Assembly: GCA_913020095.1 (NCBI GenBank)
Contig: CAJWAH010000047.1
Coordinates: forward strand, 1 to 9,506
Length of the DNA stretch: 9,506 nt
Direction of reading: 5' to 3'
Origin: an uncultured Synechococcus sp.
GTDB taxonomy: Bacteria; Cyanobacteriota; Cyanobacteriia; PCC-6307; Cyanobiaceae
Each line of letters starts with the position of its first letter. Within the stretch, counting starts at the first letter, position 1. A model generated the notes under the pieces. It made no database searches. It worked only from the letters and a program-made list of their open reading frames with translations, and had not been told where the DNA came from. Of the stretch, positions 1-5,646 are shown piece after piece. A program made the translations under genes and the position numbers.

Positions 1-487
1 CCACACCACTCGCCCGACGTACATCTCCGGTCAAGTCCAATGTCTCCACCAGCAGGTGCAGGCACAACACCTTCAGGTGGAACTCCGAGGGTCGCACTGG
101 CGAGCCGTCGGGGTGGCAACGCAGCGGCGCGCGAGCAAGCTGTACGTGCACGCCACCATCAGGCAACCATGTGGTCAGTACGTCGACACACACACACACA
201 CACACCACAGCGCCACCACACGCCACAGCCGATGCACGTTGCCCTCCCTTGCACAGCATGGCGAGCACGATGAACATGTCCTTGGCTCGGGTGGGGATGC
301 CAGATTGCGAAGCGGTGGAGGGCAGCATCGTCGTCGCAGACGCGTCCATGTCGACGCAGAATCGCGGCGACACGACCGGGTGCTTGTGGAACGTCGTCAC
401 ACACCGCTCCATGGTCCCCGCAGCCACCACCCACTCCACCAGGTCGCCCACAAGCGACGACGCCAGCGCGACGCTGACCGCTGACCC
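1..487. other. Foreign-looking segment, probable chimeric join at about 487
   Basis: No recognisable cyanobacterial gene is seen in these 487 bases, although the permease should continue here. The plus strand is rich in A and C and has many CAC/CCA trinucleotides, unlike the genes to the right. It carries a CA dinucleotide run (186-205). On the minus strand there is a branch-point-like TACTGAC (180-174) followed 34 bases later by an acceptor-like CACGTACAG ending at 140. Several frames are open because GC is high. The minus frame continuous with the permease has codon third positions mostly G or C and contains plausible protein stretches, for example residues around FCVDMDAS and KDMFIVLAML, but I do not recognise a family. 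Eukaryotic origin is an inference, and an insertion or rearrangement within the genome cannot be excluded. Confidence 0.5.
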
Positions 488-652
488 GGCTCGCACCGCA
501 GCGCTGGCCCGGTTGCCCAGCAGCGCGTCGACGGGATCCCCTGGGGCCACGCGCAGCAGCAGAAACACCAGCGAGGCGATCAGCCACAGCATCACAGGCG
601 CCAGCAGCAGGCGACTGCCCAGATAGCGAACCAGCGAACTGCTGTTGCTCAT
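1..652 (-). CDS. DppB-type ABC permease, N-terminus only, joined to unrelated sequence (open to window edge)
   Basis: The first ~55 codons (652 down to 488) encode the start of an inner-membrane permease of the peptide/nickel ABC import family (DppB/OppB type). There is a short basic N-terminus (LVRYLGSR), a hydrophobic helix at about residues 15-35, then the family signature RVAPGDP at 34-40 and DALLGNRASAAVRA at 42-55. Family members continue with an E-L-R-x-x-L-G-L-D type stretch and four or five more helices. Here, from residue 56, the translation changes to sequence with no permease character. The frame nevertheless stays open to position 1. The ATG overlaps the stop of the upstream lipoprotein gene as ATGA, so the two were translationally coupled partners. 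Identity of the N-terminus is secure from sequence; the fusion is probably not a real protein. The reading frame beyond residue 55 should not be trusted as permease. Confidence 0.6.
   Translation of the reverse strand, partial: MSNSSSLVRYLGSRLLLAPVMLWLIASLVFLLLRVAPGDPVDALLGNRASAAVRAGSAVSVALASSLVGDLVEWVVAAGTMERCVTTFHKHPVVSPRFCVDMDASATTMLPSTASQSGIPTRAKDMFIVLAMLCKGGQRASAVACGGAVVCVCVCVDVLTTWLPDGGVHVQLARAPLRCHPDGSPVRPSEFHLKVLCLHLLVETLDLTGDVRRASGV
186..205. repeat. (AC)10 dinucleotide microsatellite
   Basis: Ten uninterrupted AC units, with further CA-rich sequence on the right (CCACAG...CCACCACACG). On the minus strand this reads as a GT run and would encode alternating Cys-Val. Long perfect dinucleotide runs are uncommon in compact picocyanobacterial DNA and common in eukaryotic introns and spacers, which supports a foreign source for the left end. 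Confidence 0.9.
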
Positions 653-2250
653 GGCAAAGACCGGCGGCTGAGGCTGGCGAAGTTCAAACGCCCTGAGCCA
701 TCGAATTGGGGGGCGGTGATGCTGTTAAGGGCCCAGGCCCTCGGTCTGGTCTGCCACATCGGCAGATAGGGAACCCCATGGGCCGCTTCCCGCTGCACGG
801 CATCGAGCAAGTCCAGGCGGGCTTGGCCGCGGCGCTCATTGCTGAGGCGCAACTTTTCCTCCAGCCCCGGGGCCGTCCAGAAGCTGCCGCCGGAGGCGCT
901 ATCGCCCTCCAAGCAGCGATTGCCTTCTGATTGTGTGCAGCCCAGCAGCGGCGTCAGGTAGTTGTCGGCGTCGGGATAGTCGCCCATCCAATCGAGCAGG
1001 ATCATCTGGAAGGCCCCATCACCGAGTTGGCGGTAGGCGGTGGTGGATTCCATGCCTGTGAGCTCCAGCCGCACGCAGTCTCCTAGCCGGCTACGCAGCC
1101 ACTCCTGCCAGCTCAGGGCCAGCAAGCGGTCGGTGGGCACGTTGGAGCGGTACGTGAGCTGCAGCGGTAGCACCTGGCCTGAGCAGTAGCCCTCTTGCTG
1201 CAGCAGTTGGCGAGCACGGCTGGCATCGGCTCTCGGCCAGGCCGCCAGAGCCCCTGGCAATTTCGGCGGCACCAAGCCCCGTAGCGGCGGGCGGAGCTTG
1301 TCGGTGACCCGCTTGGTCAGCAGCTCGCGGTCGAGGCTGAAGGCCAACGCACGGCGCAATTGCTGGTTATCCAGCGGTGGGCGATCGGTTAGCAGCGTGA
1401 TGTAGCCGATGCCCAGGGCCGGCCCGGCGCCTTCGCGCAACCGGCCTTGGTTGGCCTGTTGATGCAGAGCGCTCTGCTGCTCGGGCTCCAGGCTGGTGGA
1501 GAGCAACACATCGACATTGCCGCTGCTGATGGCCCCGTAGAGGCTTGTTGAGGTGCTCATGCCCACCAGGGCGATGCCGTCGTTGCGAGGGGCCTCGCCC
1601 CAGTACTGCGCAAACGGTTCCAGCCGTTGCAATTGCGGGCTCTGCAGGCGCAATTGATAGGGCCCCGTGCCCACAAAGGCGTTGGGCCGAAAACCGTCTT
1701 CGTAGTTGGCGTAGGCCGTTGGCGAAATCGGCGTGAGGCTGGCGAAGCTCAGCAGCTTGGCCAGGGGGCTAAAGGGGCGGCGCAAGTCCAGCTGCAGCTC
1801 GTAGGGCCCTGTCACCCGAACCGCCCGGATGCGATCGCCCACCACGTAGCTGAGTTTTCCAATGGCCAGAAAGCGCCGCAGGCTGAAGGCCATGGCGTCG
1901 GCATCAAAGGGGGTGCCGTCGTGGAAGAGCACCCCCTGCCTCAGGGGAATGGTTGCGGTGAGTCCGTCGTCGCTGAGTGTGGGCAGCGCACGGGCCAATT
2001 TGGGCTGGATCGCGCCTTGCCCATCAATGGCGTAAAGCGGATCCCCCAGGGCGCTGATCAGCTGCAGCGCGATCACCGTGGTGGCCTGGGCTGGATCGAC
2101 GCTGTCGATGGAGCCATAGGCCGCGATCACCAGCGGGGCTTGATCGGTTGCTGCCTGTGGCCGGCAGCCTGCCAGCAGCATCAGGCTGGCCAACAAAAGC
2201 CCTGCTGCTCGCTTGCCCCGGTGCTTCAAATTCGCTCTTGCCAGCAGCAA
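649..2250 (-). CDS. ABC transporter substrate-binding lipoprotein, family 5 (peptide/nickel type)
   Basis: Periplasmic lipoprotein that would deliver a substrate (oligopeptide, nickel chelate or similar) to a DppB/DppC permease. It has a basic N-terminus (KHRGKR), a hydrophobic segment at about 16-27 and a lipobox L-L-A-G-C with lipid-modified Cys29. The SBP_bac_5 landmarks follow: SIDSVDPAQATT at 47-58 and LRQGVLFHDGTPFDADAM at 103-120. At 533 residues it is normal length for the family and appears intact. The substrate cannot be read from sequence. The listed start is TTG at 2250. A second TTG at 2229 would give M-K-H-R-G-K-R, a more typical signal-peptide start, with a purine-rich AAGAG five bases upstream, so it may be the true one. 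The frame upstream is open to a TGA near 2296 without an ATG. The stop overlaps the permease ATG (ATGA). Confidence 0.93.
   Translation of the reverse strand: MLLARANLKHRGKRAAGLLLASLMLLAGCRPQAATDQAPLVIAAYGSIDSVDPAQATTVIALQLISALGDPLYAIDGQGAIQPKLARALPTLSDDGLTATIPLRQGVLFHDGTPFDADAMAFSLRRFLAIGKLSYVVGDRIRAVRVTGPYELQLDLRRPFSPLAKLLSFASLTPISPTAYANYEDGFRPNAFVGTGPYQLRLQSPQLQRLEPFAQYWGEAPRNDGIALVGMSTSTSLYGAISSGNVDVLLSTSLEPEQQSALHQQANQGRLREGAGPALGIGYITLLTDRPPLDNQQLRRALAFSLDRELLTKRVTDKLRPPLRGLVPPKLPGALAAWPRADASRARQLLQQEGYCSGQVLPLQLTYRSNVPTDRLLALSWQEWLRSRLGDCVRLELTGMESTTAYRQLGDGAFQMILLDWMGDYPDADNYLTPLLGCTQSEGNRCLEGDSASGGSFWTAPGLEEKLRLSNERRGQARLDLLDAVQREAAHGVPYLPMWQTRPRAWALNSITAPQFDGSGRLNFASLSRRSLP
1831..1838. 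repeat. HIP1 octamer GCGATCGC
   Basis: Perfect copy of the palindromic HIP1 octamer, over-represented in many cyanobacterial genomes. It lies inside the substrate-binding protein gene. Confidence 0.7.
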
Positions 2251-2254
2251 GAAC

Positions 2255-2443
2255 TTATGCGGCCGGCATGGGTTGTCCAGGGCTTTCCACGCTGCTCAGG
2301 GACACCTCAAAGACCGGAGAGCCATGGCGTTGCAAGGGCCAACGGCGCACCCAACAACGGTCGTGGTGATCGTCGATGGCGATCACCTGATAGACGTCCT
2401 TGTCGCTGAGGAGACGGATGCAGTCCCCTTGATGCACGCGCAT
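2255..2443 (-). CDS. Small hypothetical protein, 62 aa
   Basis: Short soluble protein starting MRVHQGDCIRLLSDKDVYQV, followed by a strand-like IAIDDHHDRCWVRRWPL and a GSPVFEVSL stretch. The pattern suggests a compact beta-barrel-like domain that begins with a 'G-D-x-I/V-R-L' turn. It has no signal peptide or membrane segment. I chose the ATG at 2443 because the residues from here look protein-like. A GTG at 2476 would add 11 residues, and the frame is closed by TGA at 2495-2497. No clear ribosome-binding site is seen before either start. It ends 4 bases before the longest version of the downstream lipoprotein gene, so the two are probably co-transcribed. I believe it resembles a conserved picocyanobacterial protein of unknown function, but this is from memory of the family's look rather than a search. 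Confidence 0.7.
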   Translation of the reverse strand: MRVHQGDCIRLLSDKDVYQVIAIDDHHDRCWVRRWPLQRHGSPVFEVSLSSVESPGQPMPAA

Positions 2444-2541
2444 GAAACCGACGCGATTGTTGGCATGGTTCCGCACGCTGCATCGAAGGCAAGTTCAGGG
2501 TGAACCGGCGGCCCGATGGATCAGCGAACGACCACAACAAC

Positions 2542-2559
2542 AACCTAAAGCTTCAGGTT
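2542..2559. other. Inverted repeat after hom, possible weak terminator
   Basis: Imperfect palindrome: AACCT and AGGTT arms flank an AAGCTT core, 10 bases past the hom stop codon. Read on the minus strand it is followed by GTTGTTGTTG rather than a clean U tract; read on the plus strand it is followed by TTTTCTTTCGTTT, a better tail. No plus-strand gene ends here. It could slow or partly end transcription between hom and the 62-residue gene, but with a stem of 5 pairs plus core this is weak evidence. Confidence 0.3.
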
Positions 2560-2568
2560 TTCTTTCGT

Positions 2569-3879
2569 TTAAAGCGTGCGCAGGCAGCAGCGCACATCCT
2601 CCACTTCCGGTCGCTGCAAAATCGCGCTTAACGCTTGCTGGAACAGGCTTTCTTCAACGGCGTGGGTCACCACAACAATTTCAGCCCCGCTGCCTTCGGT
2701 TTCAAATTGGACAATCGATTGCAGGCTGACGCCCGCTGAACCAAAGCAGCTGCCGATGTGGCCAATCACCCCAGGGCGATCAGCCGCTTGGAAGCGCACG
2801 TAGTTGCGGTGGCAGGTGCTGCCTTGATCCACCAGACGGCAGTTGCGCCAGCTGCTGGCTGCCAGCAGGGGATCGAGGGCATCCTGAGAGCCGCCAGCTC
2901 CCACCTGGCGAATCGCTGCGATGTTCAAGATGTCGGCAACCACGGCACTGGCGGTGGGGCCAGCGCCCGCCCCAGGTCCGTAGAACATCACCCGCCCGAC
3001 GGGTTCGCCTTCCACCACGATTGCGTTGTTGACGCCGTTCACCCCGGCCAGGGGGTGCTCCTTGGGCACCAAGGTGGGATGCACTCGCACATCCACCACT
3101 TCGCTGCCATCGGGGTCACTGCCATGGCGTTCGGCAATCGCCAGCAGCTTGACCACAAAGCCCAGCTCTTTGGCGTAATCGATGTCGCGCGTTTGCAGGG
3201 TGTTGATCCCTTCGGTGGGGATGGCTTCACGGTCCACCAGGCCGCCGAAGGCCAGTCCGGTGAGGATGGCGATCTTGTCGGCCGCATCCCCGCCTTCCAC
3301 ATCGGCGGCAGGGTCGGCTTCGGCGTAGCCCAGGGCTTGAGCATCGGCTAATACGTCGCCGTAGCTGGCGCCCTCCTCCGACATGCGGGTGAGGATGTAA
3401 TTGGTGGTGCCGTTGATGATCCCGCTGACCCGCTCGATGCGGTTGGCGCCAAGGGATTGTTTGAGCGGTTCCAAGATCGGGATGCCGCCCCCGACGGCCG
3501 CCTCCATCAGTACATACACCCCCTTTTCGGCGGCGGCGGAGGCGATTTCAGCGCCGTGGCGAGCAATCACGGCCTTGTTGGCGGTCACCACGGCTTTGCC
3601 GGCTTCGATGGCCGCCAGGATCAAGCTGCGGGCTGGCTCCAGACCGCCCATCACTTCCACCACCAAATCCACATCGGGATTGGCCACCACGGCGGCAGGA
3701 TCGGTGGTGAGCAGGCTGTTGCTCAGCGGGATTGGTCGCGGGCGATTGAGATCACGCACAGCCACCTGCCGCAGCTCCAGATCAGCCACCAGGGGGTGCC
3801 GCCCTTGCGGTGAGAGCAGGATCTCAGCCACGCCGGCTCCAACGGTGCCAAGGCCAAGCAGACCAATTCCGATGGGCAT
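2569..3879 (-). CDS. hom: Homoserine dehydrogenase
   Basis: Cytoplasmic NAD(P)H-dependent enzyme that reduces aspartate 4-semialdehyde to L-homoserine, the branch point to threonine and methionine. The Rossmann nucleotide-binding loop GLGTVG is at residues 9-14. The VTANKA motif is at 98-103. Catalytic-domain signatures include EAAVGGGIPI (126-135), GIINGTTNYI (153-162) and DPAADVEGGDAADK (189-202), which contains the conserved active-site Asp/Lys region. A C-terminal ACT domain from about 358 to 436 (VRFQAADRPGVIGHIGSCFG) is the usual site of threonine feedback. At 436 residues it is the standard monofunctional form, with no aspartokinase fusion. It starts at ATG 3879, 32 bases after the sufE stop. 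No leader peptide or riboswitch is visible in that short gap, so regulation is probably allosteric and shared with the upstream genes. Confidence 0.97.
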   Translation of the reverse strand: MPIGIGLLGLGTVGAGVAEILLSPQGRHPLVADLELRQVAVRDLNRPRPIPLSNSLLTTDPAAVVANPDVDLVVEVMGGLEPARSLILAAIEAGKAVVTANKAVIARHGAEIASAAAEKGVYVLMEAAVGGGIPILEPLKQSLGANRIERVSGIINGTTNYILTRMSEEGASYGDVLADAQALGYAEADPAADVEGGDAADKIAILTGLAFGGLVDREAIPTEGINTLQTRDIDYAKELGFVVKLLAIAERHGSDPDGSEVVDVRVHPTLVPKEHPLAGVNGVNNAIVVEGEPVGRVMFYGPGAGAGPTASAVVADILNIAAIRQVGAGGSQDALDPLLAASSWRNCRLVDQGSTCHRNYVRFQAADRPGVIGHIGSCFGSAGVSLQSIVQFETEGSGAEIVVVTHAVEESLFQQALSAILQRPEVEDVRCCLRTL

Positions 3880-3911
3880 CAGGCCGAACGACTAAACACT
3901 GATCCTAGAAA

Positions 3912-4334
3912 TCAGCCTTCACCGGCCAAAGCAGCGGCTTGCGCTTGCATGTGCCGCAGGATGTTCAGAAAGCCATTGGCCCTTGAGGGCGTGAGGCTGG
4001 CGGCTAGACCAGTTTCGGCGATGAAGCCAGGATCCACAGCCATCACTTGCTGTGGGGTGAGGCCATCGAGGCCTTGGATCAGCAGGGCCAGCAAGCCTTT
4101 GGTGATTTGGGCATCGGAATCCCCCTGCCAGTGCAACACCGCACCATCGACGACGGGCTGCACAAACACCTGAGACACGCAACCCCGCACCCGGTTGCTG
4201 TCGCTGGTCAGGTCAGCCGGAGGTGCAGGCAGTTTTTTGGCAAGCCAAAGCACGTACTCGTAACGGCGTTTGGGATCGCTGCTGCCCTTTAATTTGGCAA
4301 CGATCGTGTCAAGGGCGGCGCTGCCGCTGGCCAT
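3912..4334 (-). CDS. sufE: Cysteine desulfuration protein SufE
   Basis: SufE accepts persulfide sulfur from the cysteine desulfurase SufS and passes it on for Fe-S cluster assembly, which photosystem I and ferredoxins require in cyanobacteria. The sequence has the sulfur-acceptor motif NRVRGCVSQVF with the active Cys at residue 52, equivalent to the catalytic Cys of E. coli SufE. Family-typical segments include the early DPKRRYEYVLWLAKKLP and the late LTPSRANGFLNIL. The length (140 residues) is normal. No sufS or sufBCD is in the window, which agrees with sufE lying apart from the suf operon in many cyanobacteria. Its ATG at 4334 lies inside the end of the upstream exported-protein gene (26-base overlap), implying translational coupling. 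Confidence 0.95.
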   Translation of the reverse strand: MASGSAALDTIVAKLKGSSDPKRRYEYVLWLAKKLPAPPADLTSDSNRVRGCVSQVFVQPVVDGAVLHWQGDSDAQITKGLLALLIQGLDGLTPQQVMAVDPGFIAETGLAASLTPSRANGFLNILRHMQAQAAALAGEG

Positions 4335-4749
4335 GGCGAAGGCTGATACCGGTTAAGGCCAGTGTGGCGCCCAGCAGGCCGCCGTTGCGGAGCCAGCCCA
4401 TCAGTGCCTCGCTGGATGGCCAACGTTCATCGAGGCCGAGGTAGTCGCGGTGGCCGATGCCGCCATCAATCACCACATCCCAAGCGTCGGAATCCAGCGC
4501 TGGCAGCTCGCCTGTGAAGCGGCCATCAGCATCGGTTGCACCGAGCTCGATGCTGCGGTCGCCGTCATGGGACTCCAGCCGCACTGGGGCATGGGCGAGC
4601 GGTTCACCACTGGAAAAACTGGTGCGCAGATTGATCGACCCACTGGGCAGCAAGCTGCTGACATCGGTCTGGACGGCGTGGGCTAAGCCGCGCGCAGGAC
4701 TCATCAGAGCGATCGCCGCTAGGGCCGTAAAGCTGAAGGTTCGAAGCAT
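4309..4749 (-). CDS. Small exported, membrane-anchored protein with Ig-like/carboxypeptidase-regulatory-type domain
   Basis: The 146-residue product starts with a signal peptide (MLRTFSFTALAAIALMSP...), with likely cleavage after GLA at 23, leaving a mature N-terminus HAVQTD. Residues ~36-100 have the alternating pattern of a beta-sandwich: INLRTSFSSGEPLAHAPVRLES, then ATDADGRFTGELPALDSDAWDVVID. This layout (new property, 'D-x-D-G-x-F', then a terminal strand) is typical of carboxypeptidase-regulatory-like or DUF4198-like domains in periplasmic metal-uptake accessory proteins. A C-terminal hydrophobic segment GLLGATLALTGISL, followed by RHGQRQRRP, suggests a single membrane anchor with the basic tail in the cytoplasm. 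It would thus sit in the periplasm. A metal-related role is only a guess, based on fold and the mature N-terminal His. It starts at ATG 4749; the last 26 bases overlap sufE. Confidence 0.75.
   Translation of the reverse strand: MLRTFSFTALAAIALMSPARGLAHAVQTDVSSLLPSGSINLRTSFSSGEPLAHAPVRLESHDGDRSIELGATDADGRFTGELPALDSDAWDVVIDGGIGHRDYLGLDERWPSSEALMGWLRNGGLLGATLALTGISLRHGQRQRRP
4709..4716. repeat. HIP1 octamer GCGATCGC
   Basis: Perfect HIP1 palindrome inside the signal-peptide region of the small exported protein gene. Confidence 0.7.
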
Positions 4750-4780
4750 GACCCGATCTCATTGGGCCGAACGTAAAACC

Positions 4781-4803
4781 TAAAAGGCAGTGATGCCAGT
4801 GCC
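4781..4803 (-). terminator. Possible intrinsic terminator of the 55-aa gene
   Basis: Directly after the TGA at 4804-4806, the minus strand reads GGCACTGGCATCACTGCC followed by TTTTA. The arms GGCA/TGCC pair, then a C-C mismatch and a TG/CA pair close a GCAT loop; an alternative small hairpin uses GGCA-TCAC-TGCC. The U run is four bases. The stem is short, so this would be leaky. If real, the exported-protein/sufE/hom group needs its own promoter in 4750-4780, where I see no convincing -35/-10 pair. Confidence 0.35.
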
Positions 4804-4971
4804 TCAGCGGCTGCTGGCTTGGTCGGTGCGGCCGGCCTGCACCATGCCCACCAGTGAGCCGATCATCAGCTCAAGAGCTTGCTGGGGACGCTCGCCACGC
4901 TGCAGGGTCTTGGCTGGCTGAGTGCGGGCGGAGGGAGTGGTGGACACCGATTTGAGGAGCGATGGAATCAT
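4804..4971 (-). CDS. Small hypothetical protein, 55 aa
   Basis: I do not recognise this protein. The product starts MIPSLLKSVS, has a polar Ser/Thr/Gln middle and then an amphipathic helix-like stretch ALELMIGSLVGMVQAGRTDQ near the C-terminus. It has no signal peptide and no true membrane helix. The same frame is open upstream to 5193, but that extension (129 residues in all) would overlap the cyclo-ligase by about 180 bases and is Cys/Arg/Gly-rich shadow sequence. The ATG at 4971, 43 bases past the cyclo-ligase stop, is therefore the sensible start. No ribosome-binding site is clear. A terminator-like hairpin follows the stop. Existence as a real gene is likely but not proven. Confidence 0.5.
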   Translation of the reverse strand: MIPSLLKSVSTTPSARTQPAKTLQRGERPQQALELMIGSLVGMVQAGRTDQASSR

Positions 4972-5014
4972 CTTGTCAAAGAAAACCCGTTGACAGCAGC
5001 TGGCAAAACCTTGC

Positions 5015-5566
5015 TTAACACTGCGCCACATGGCACCAGTGCAATCCCGATTCTCTGATCCATCCCTGCAGCGGCACATCCCAGGGTTCGCAAGCAAAGT
5101 CAATGCCGCAACAGCACTCAGGCAACACGGCCAGGGTGGGGACCTTTCTCCAGGGTGATTGCACCCGTAGGCGGTCATACCAGCCGCCTCCACTGCCCAG
5201 TCTTTGGCCTGCTGGGCTAATAGCGAGTGCTGGAATCAGCAGGAGGCCGATGTCTTCAGCGCTCAGCGGCGGTCCTTGCGGGGCTGGGATGCCGCAGCCA
5301 TCAGCGGACAACGGGTCATCAATGCGCCAGCTGGCATACACCAGTCCGCCCGTGTCGCAGCGCGGTAAGGCCAAACCGCCCTCCCAGGTTGGGGCTGGAT
5401 GGAGCAAGTCCGGTTCGCTGCCAAGCGGCCAAAACAGTCCCAGCTGACCGGGGCGATGCAGTCCCGCCAGGCAGGCATGCACCTGATGAGTCAGCGCTGG
5501 CCCGATGGTGGCCATGGCCAGGCGACGTTGCTGGCGCCAGTGCCGCCTGGCTTGCGGCTTGTTCAT
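5015..5566 (-). CDS. 5-formyltetrahydrofolate cyclo-ligase (5,10-methenyl-THF synthetase)
   Basis: ATP-dependent cytoplasmic enzyme that turns 5-formyltetrahydrofolate into 5,10-methenyltetrahydrofolate, returning a storage/inhibitory folate to the one-carbon pool. The C-terminal ATP/Mg-binding signature RLGSGGGWYDR is at residues 122-132, preceded by LLIPALAISPAGQ. The substrate-side FWPLGSEPDL is at 45-54, and the basic N-terminus (KPQARRHWRQQRR) is usual for the family. At 183 residues it is at the short end of normal. The ATG at 5566 lies exactly where an unshifted ruvC would end (ATGA), so it was translationally coupled to ruvC. Because ruvC now terminates at 5583, reinitiation may be affected. 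Confidence 0.93.
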   Translation of the reverse strand: MNKPQARRHWRQQRRLAMATIGPALTHQVHACLAGLHRPGQLGLFWPLGSEPDLLHPAPTWEGGLALPRCDTGGLVYASWRIDDPLSADGCGIPAPQGPPLSAEDIGLLLIPALAISPAGQRLGSGGGWYDRLRVQSPWRKVPTLAVLPECCCGIDFACEPWDVPLQGWIRESGLHWCHVAQC

Positions 5567-5646
5567 CGCTGGAACCAGGCGGTCAGACCCACGGCCAGGG
5601 CGTCAGCGGCATCGTCGGGTTTGGGGCGCTCATTGAGCCGTAGCTC
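5563..5646 (-). other. Displaced ruvC C-terminus (next reading frame)
   Basis: After Arg130 of RuvC the expected family C-terminus is found one frame away: E-L-R-L-N-E-R-P-K-P-D-D-A-A-D-A-L-A, then VGLTAWFQR and TGA at 5565-5563. This holds the last two acidic residues of the active site (PDDAAD; E. coli Asp138 and Asp141). Adding one G to the CGG-AG at about 5646-5648 would restore a 157-residue protein ending in an ATGA overlap with the cyclo-ligase. Confidence 0.9.

Noticed and set aside
56..626. Plus-strand ORFs of 142 and 151 codons and a minus-strand 142-codon ORF in the left end
   Set aside because: They are His/Arg/Thr-rich or Gly/Arg/Ala-rich translations spanning the CA repeat. Two cross or abut the permease start on the wrong strand or frame. 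High GC makes stops rare, so openness alone means little.
1627..2409. 260-codon plus-strand ORF opposite the lipoprotein gene
   Set aside because: It is antisense to a clear family-5 binding protein and its Gln/Gly/His-rich translation resembles no family.
2307..2543. 78-codon minus ORF starting LLWSFADPSGRRFTLNLPSM
   Set aside because: It overlaps the 62-aa gene in another frame and turns Arg/Pro/Leu-rich in the overlap. The first 25 residues look slightly protein-like, but no start codon other than TTG and no family support exist.
4990..5020. Plus-strand TTGACA followed by CTTAACACT, promoter-like
   Set aside because: The -10 match is poor, spacing is 18-20, and it would transcribe antisense into the cyclo-ligase with no plus-strand gene to serve.
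4972..5193. N-terminal extension of the 55-aa gene to 129 residues
   Set aside because: It would overlap about 180 bases of the well-supported cyclo-ligase, and its translation is Cys/Arg-rich with no sensible start.
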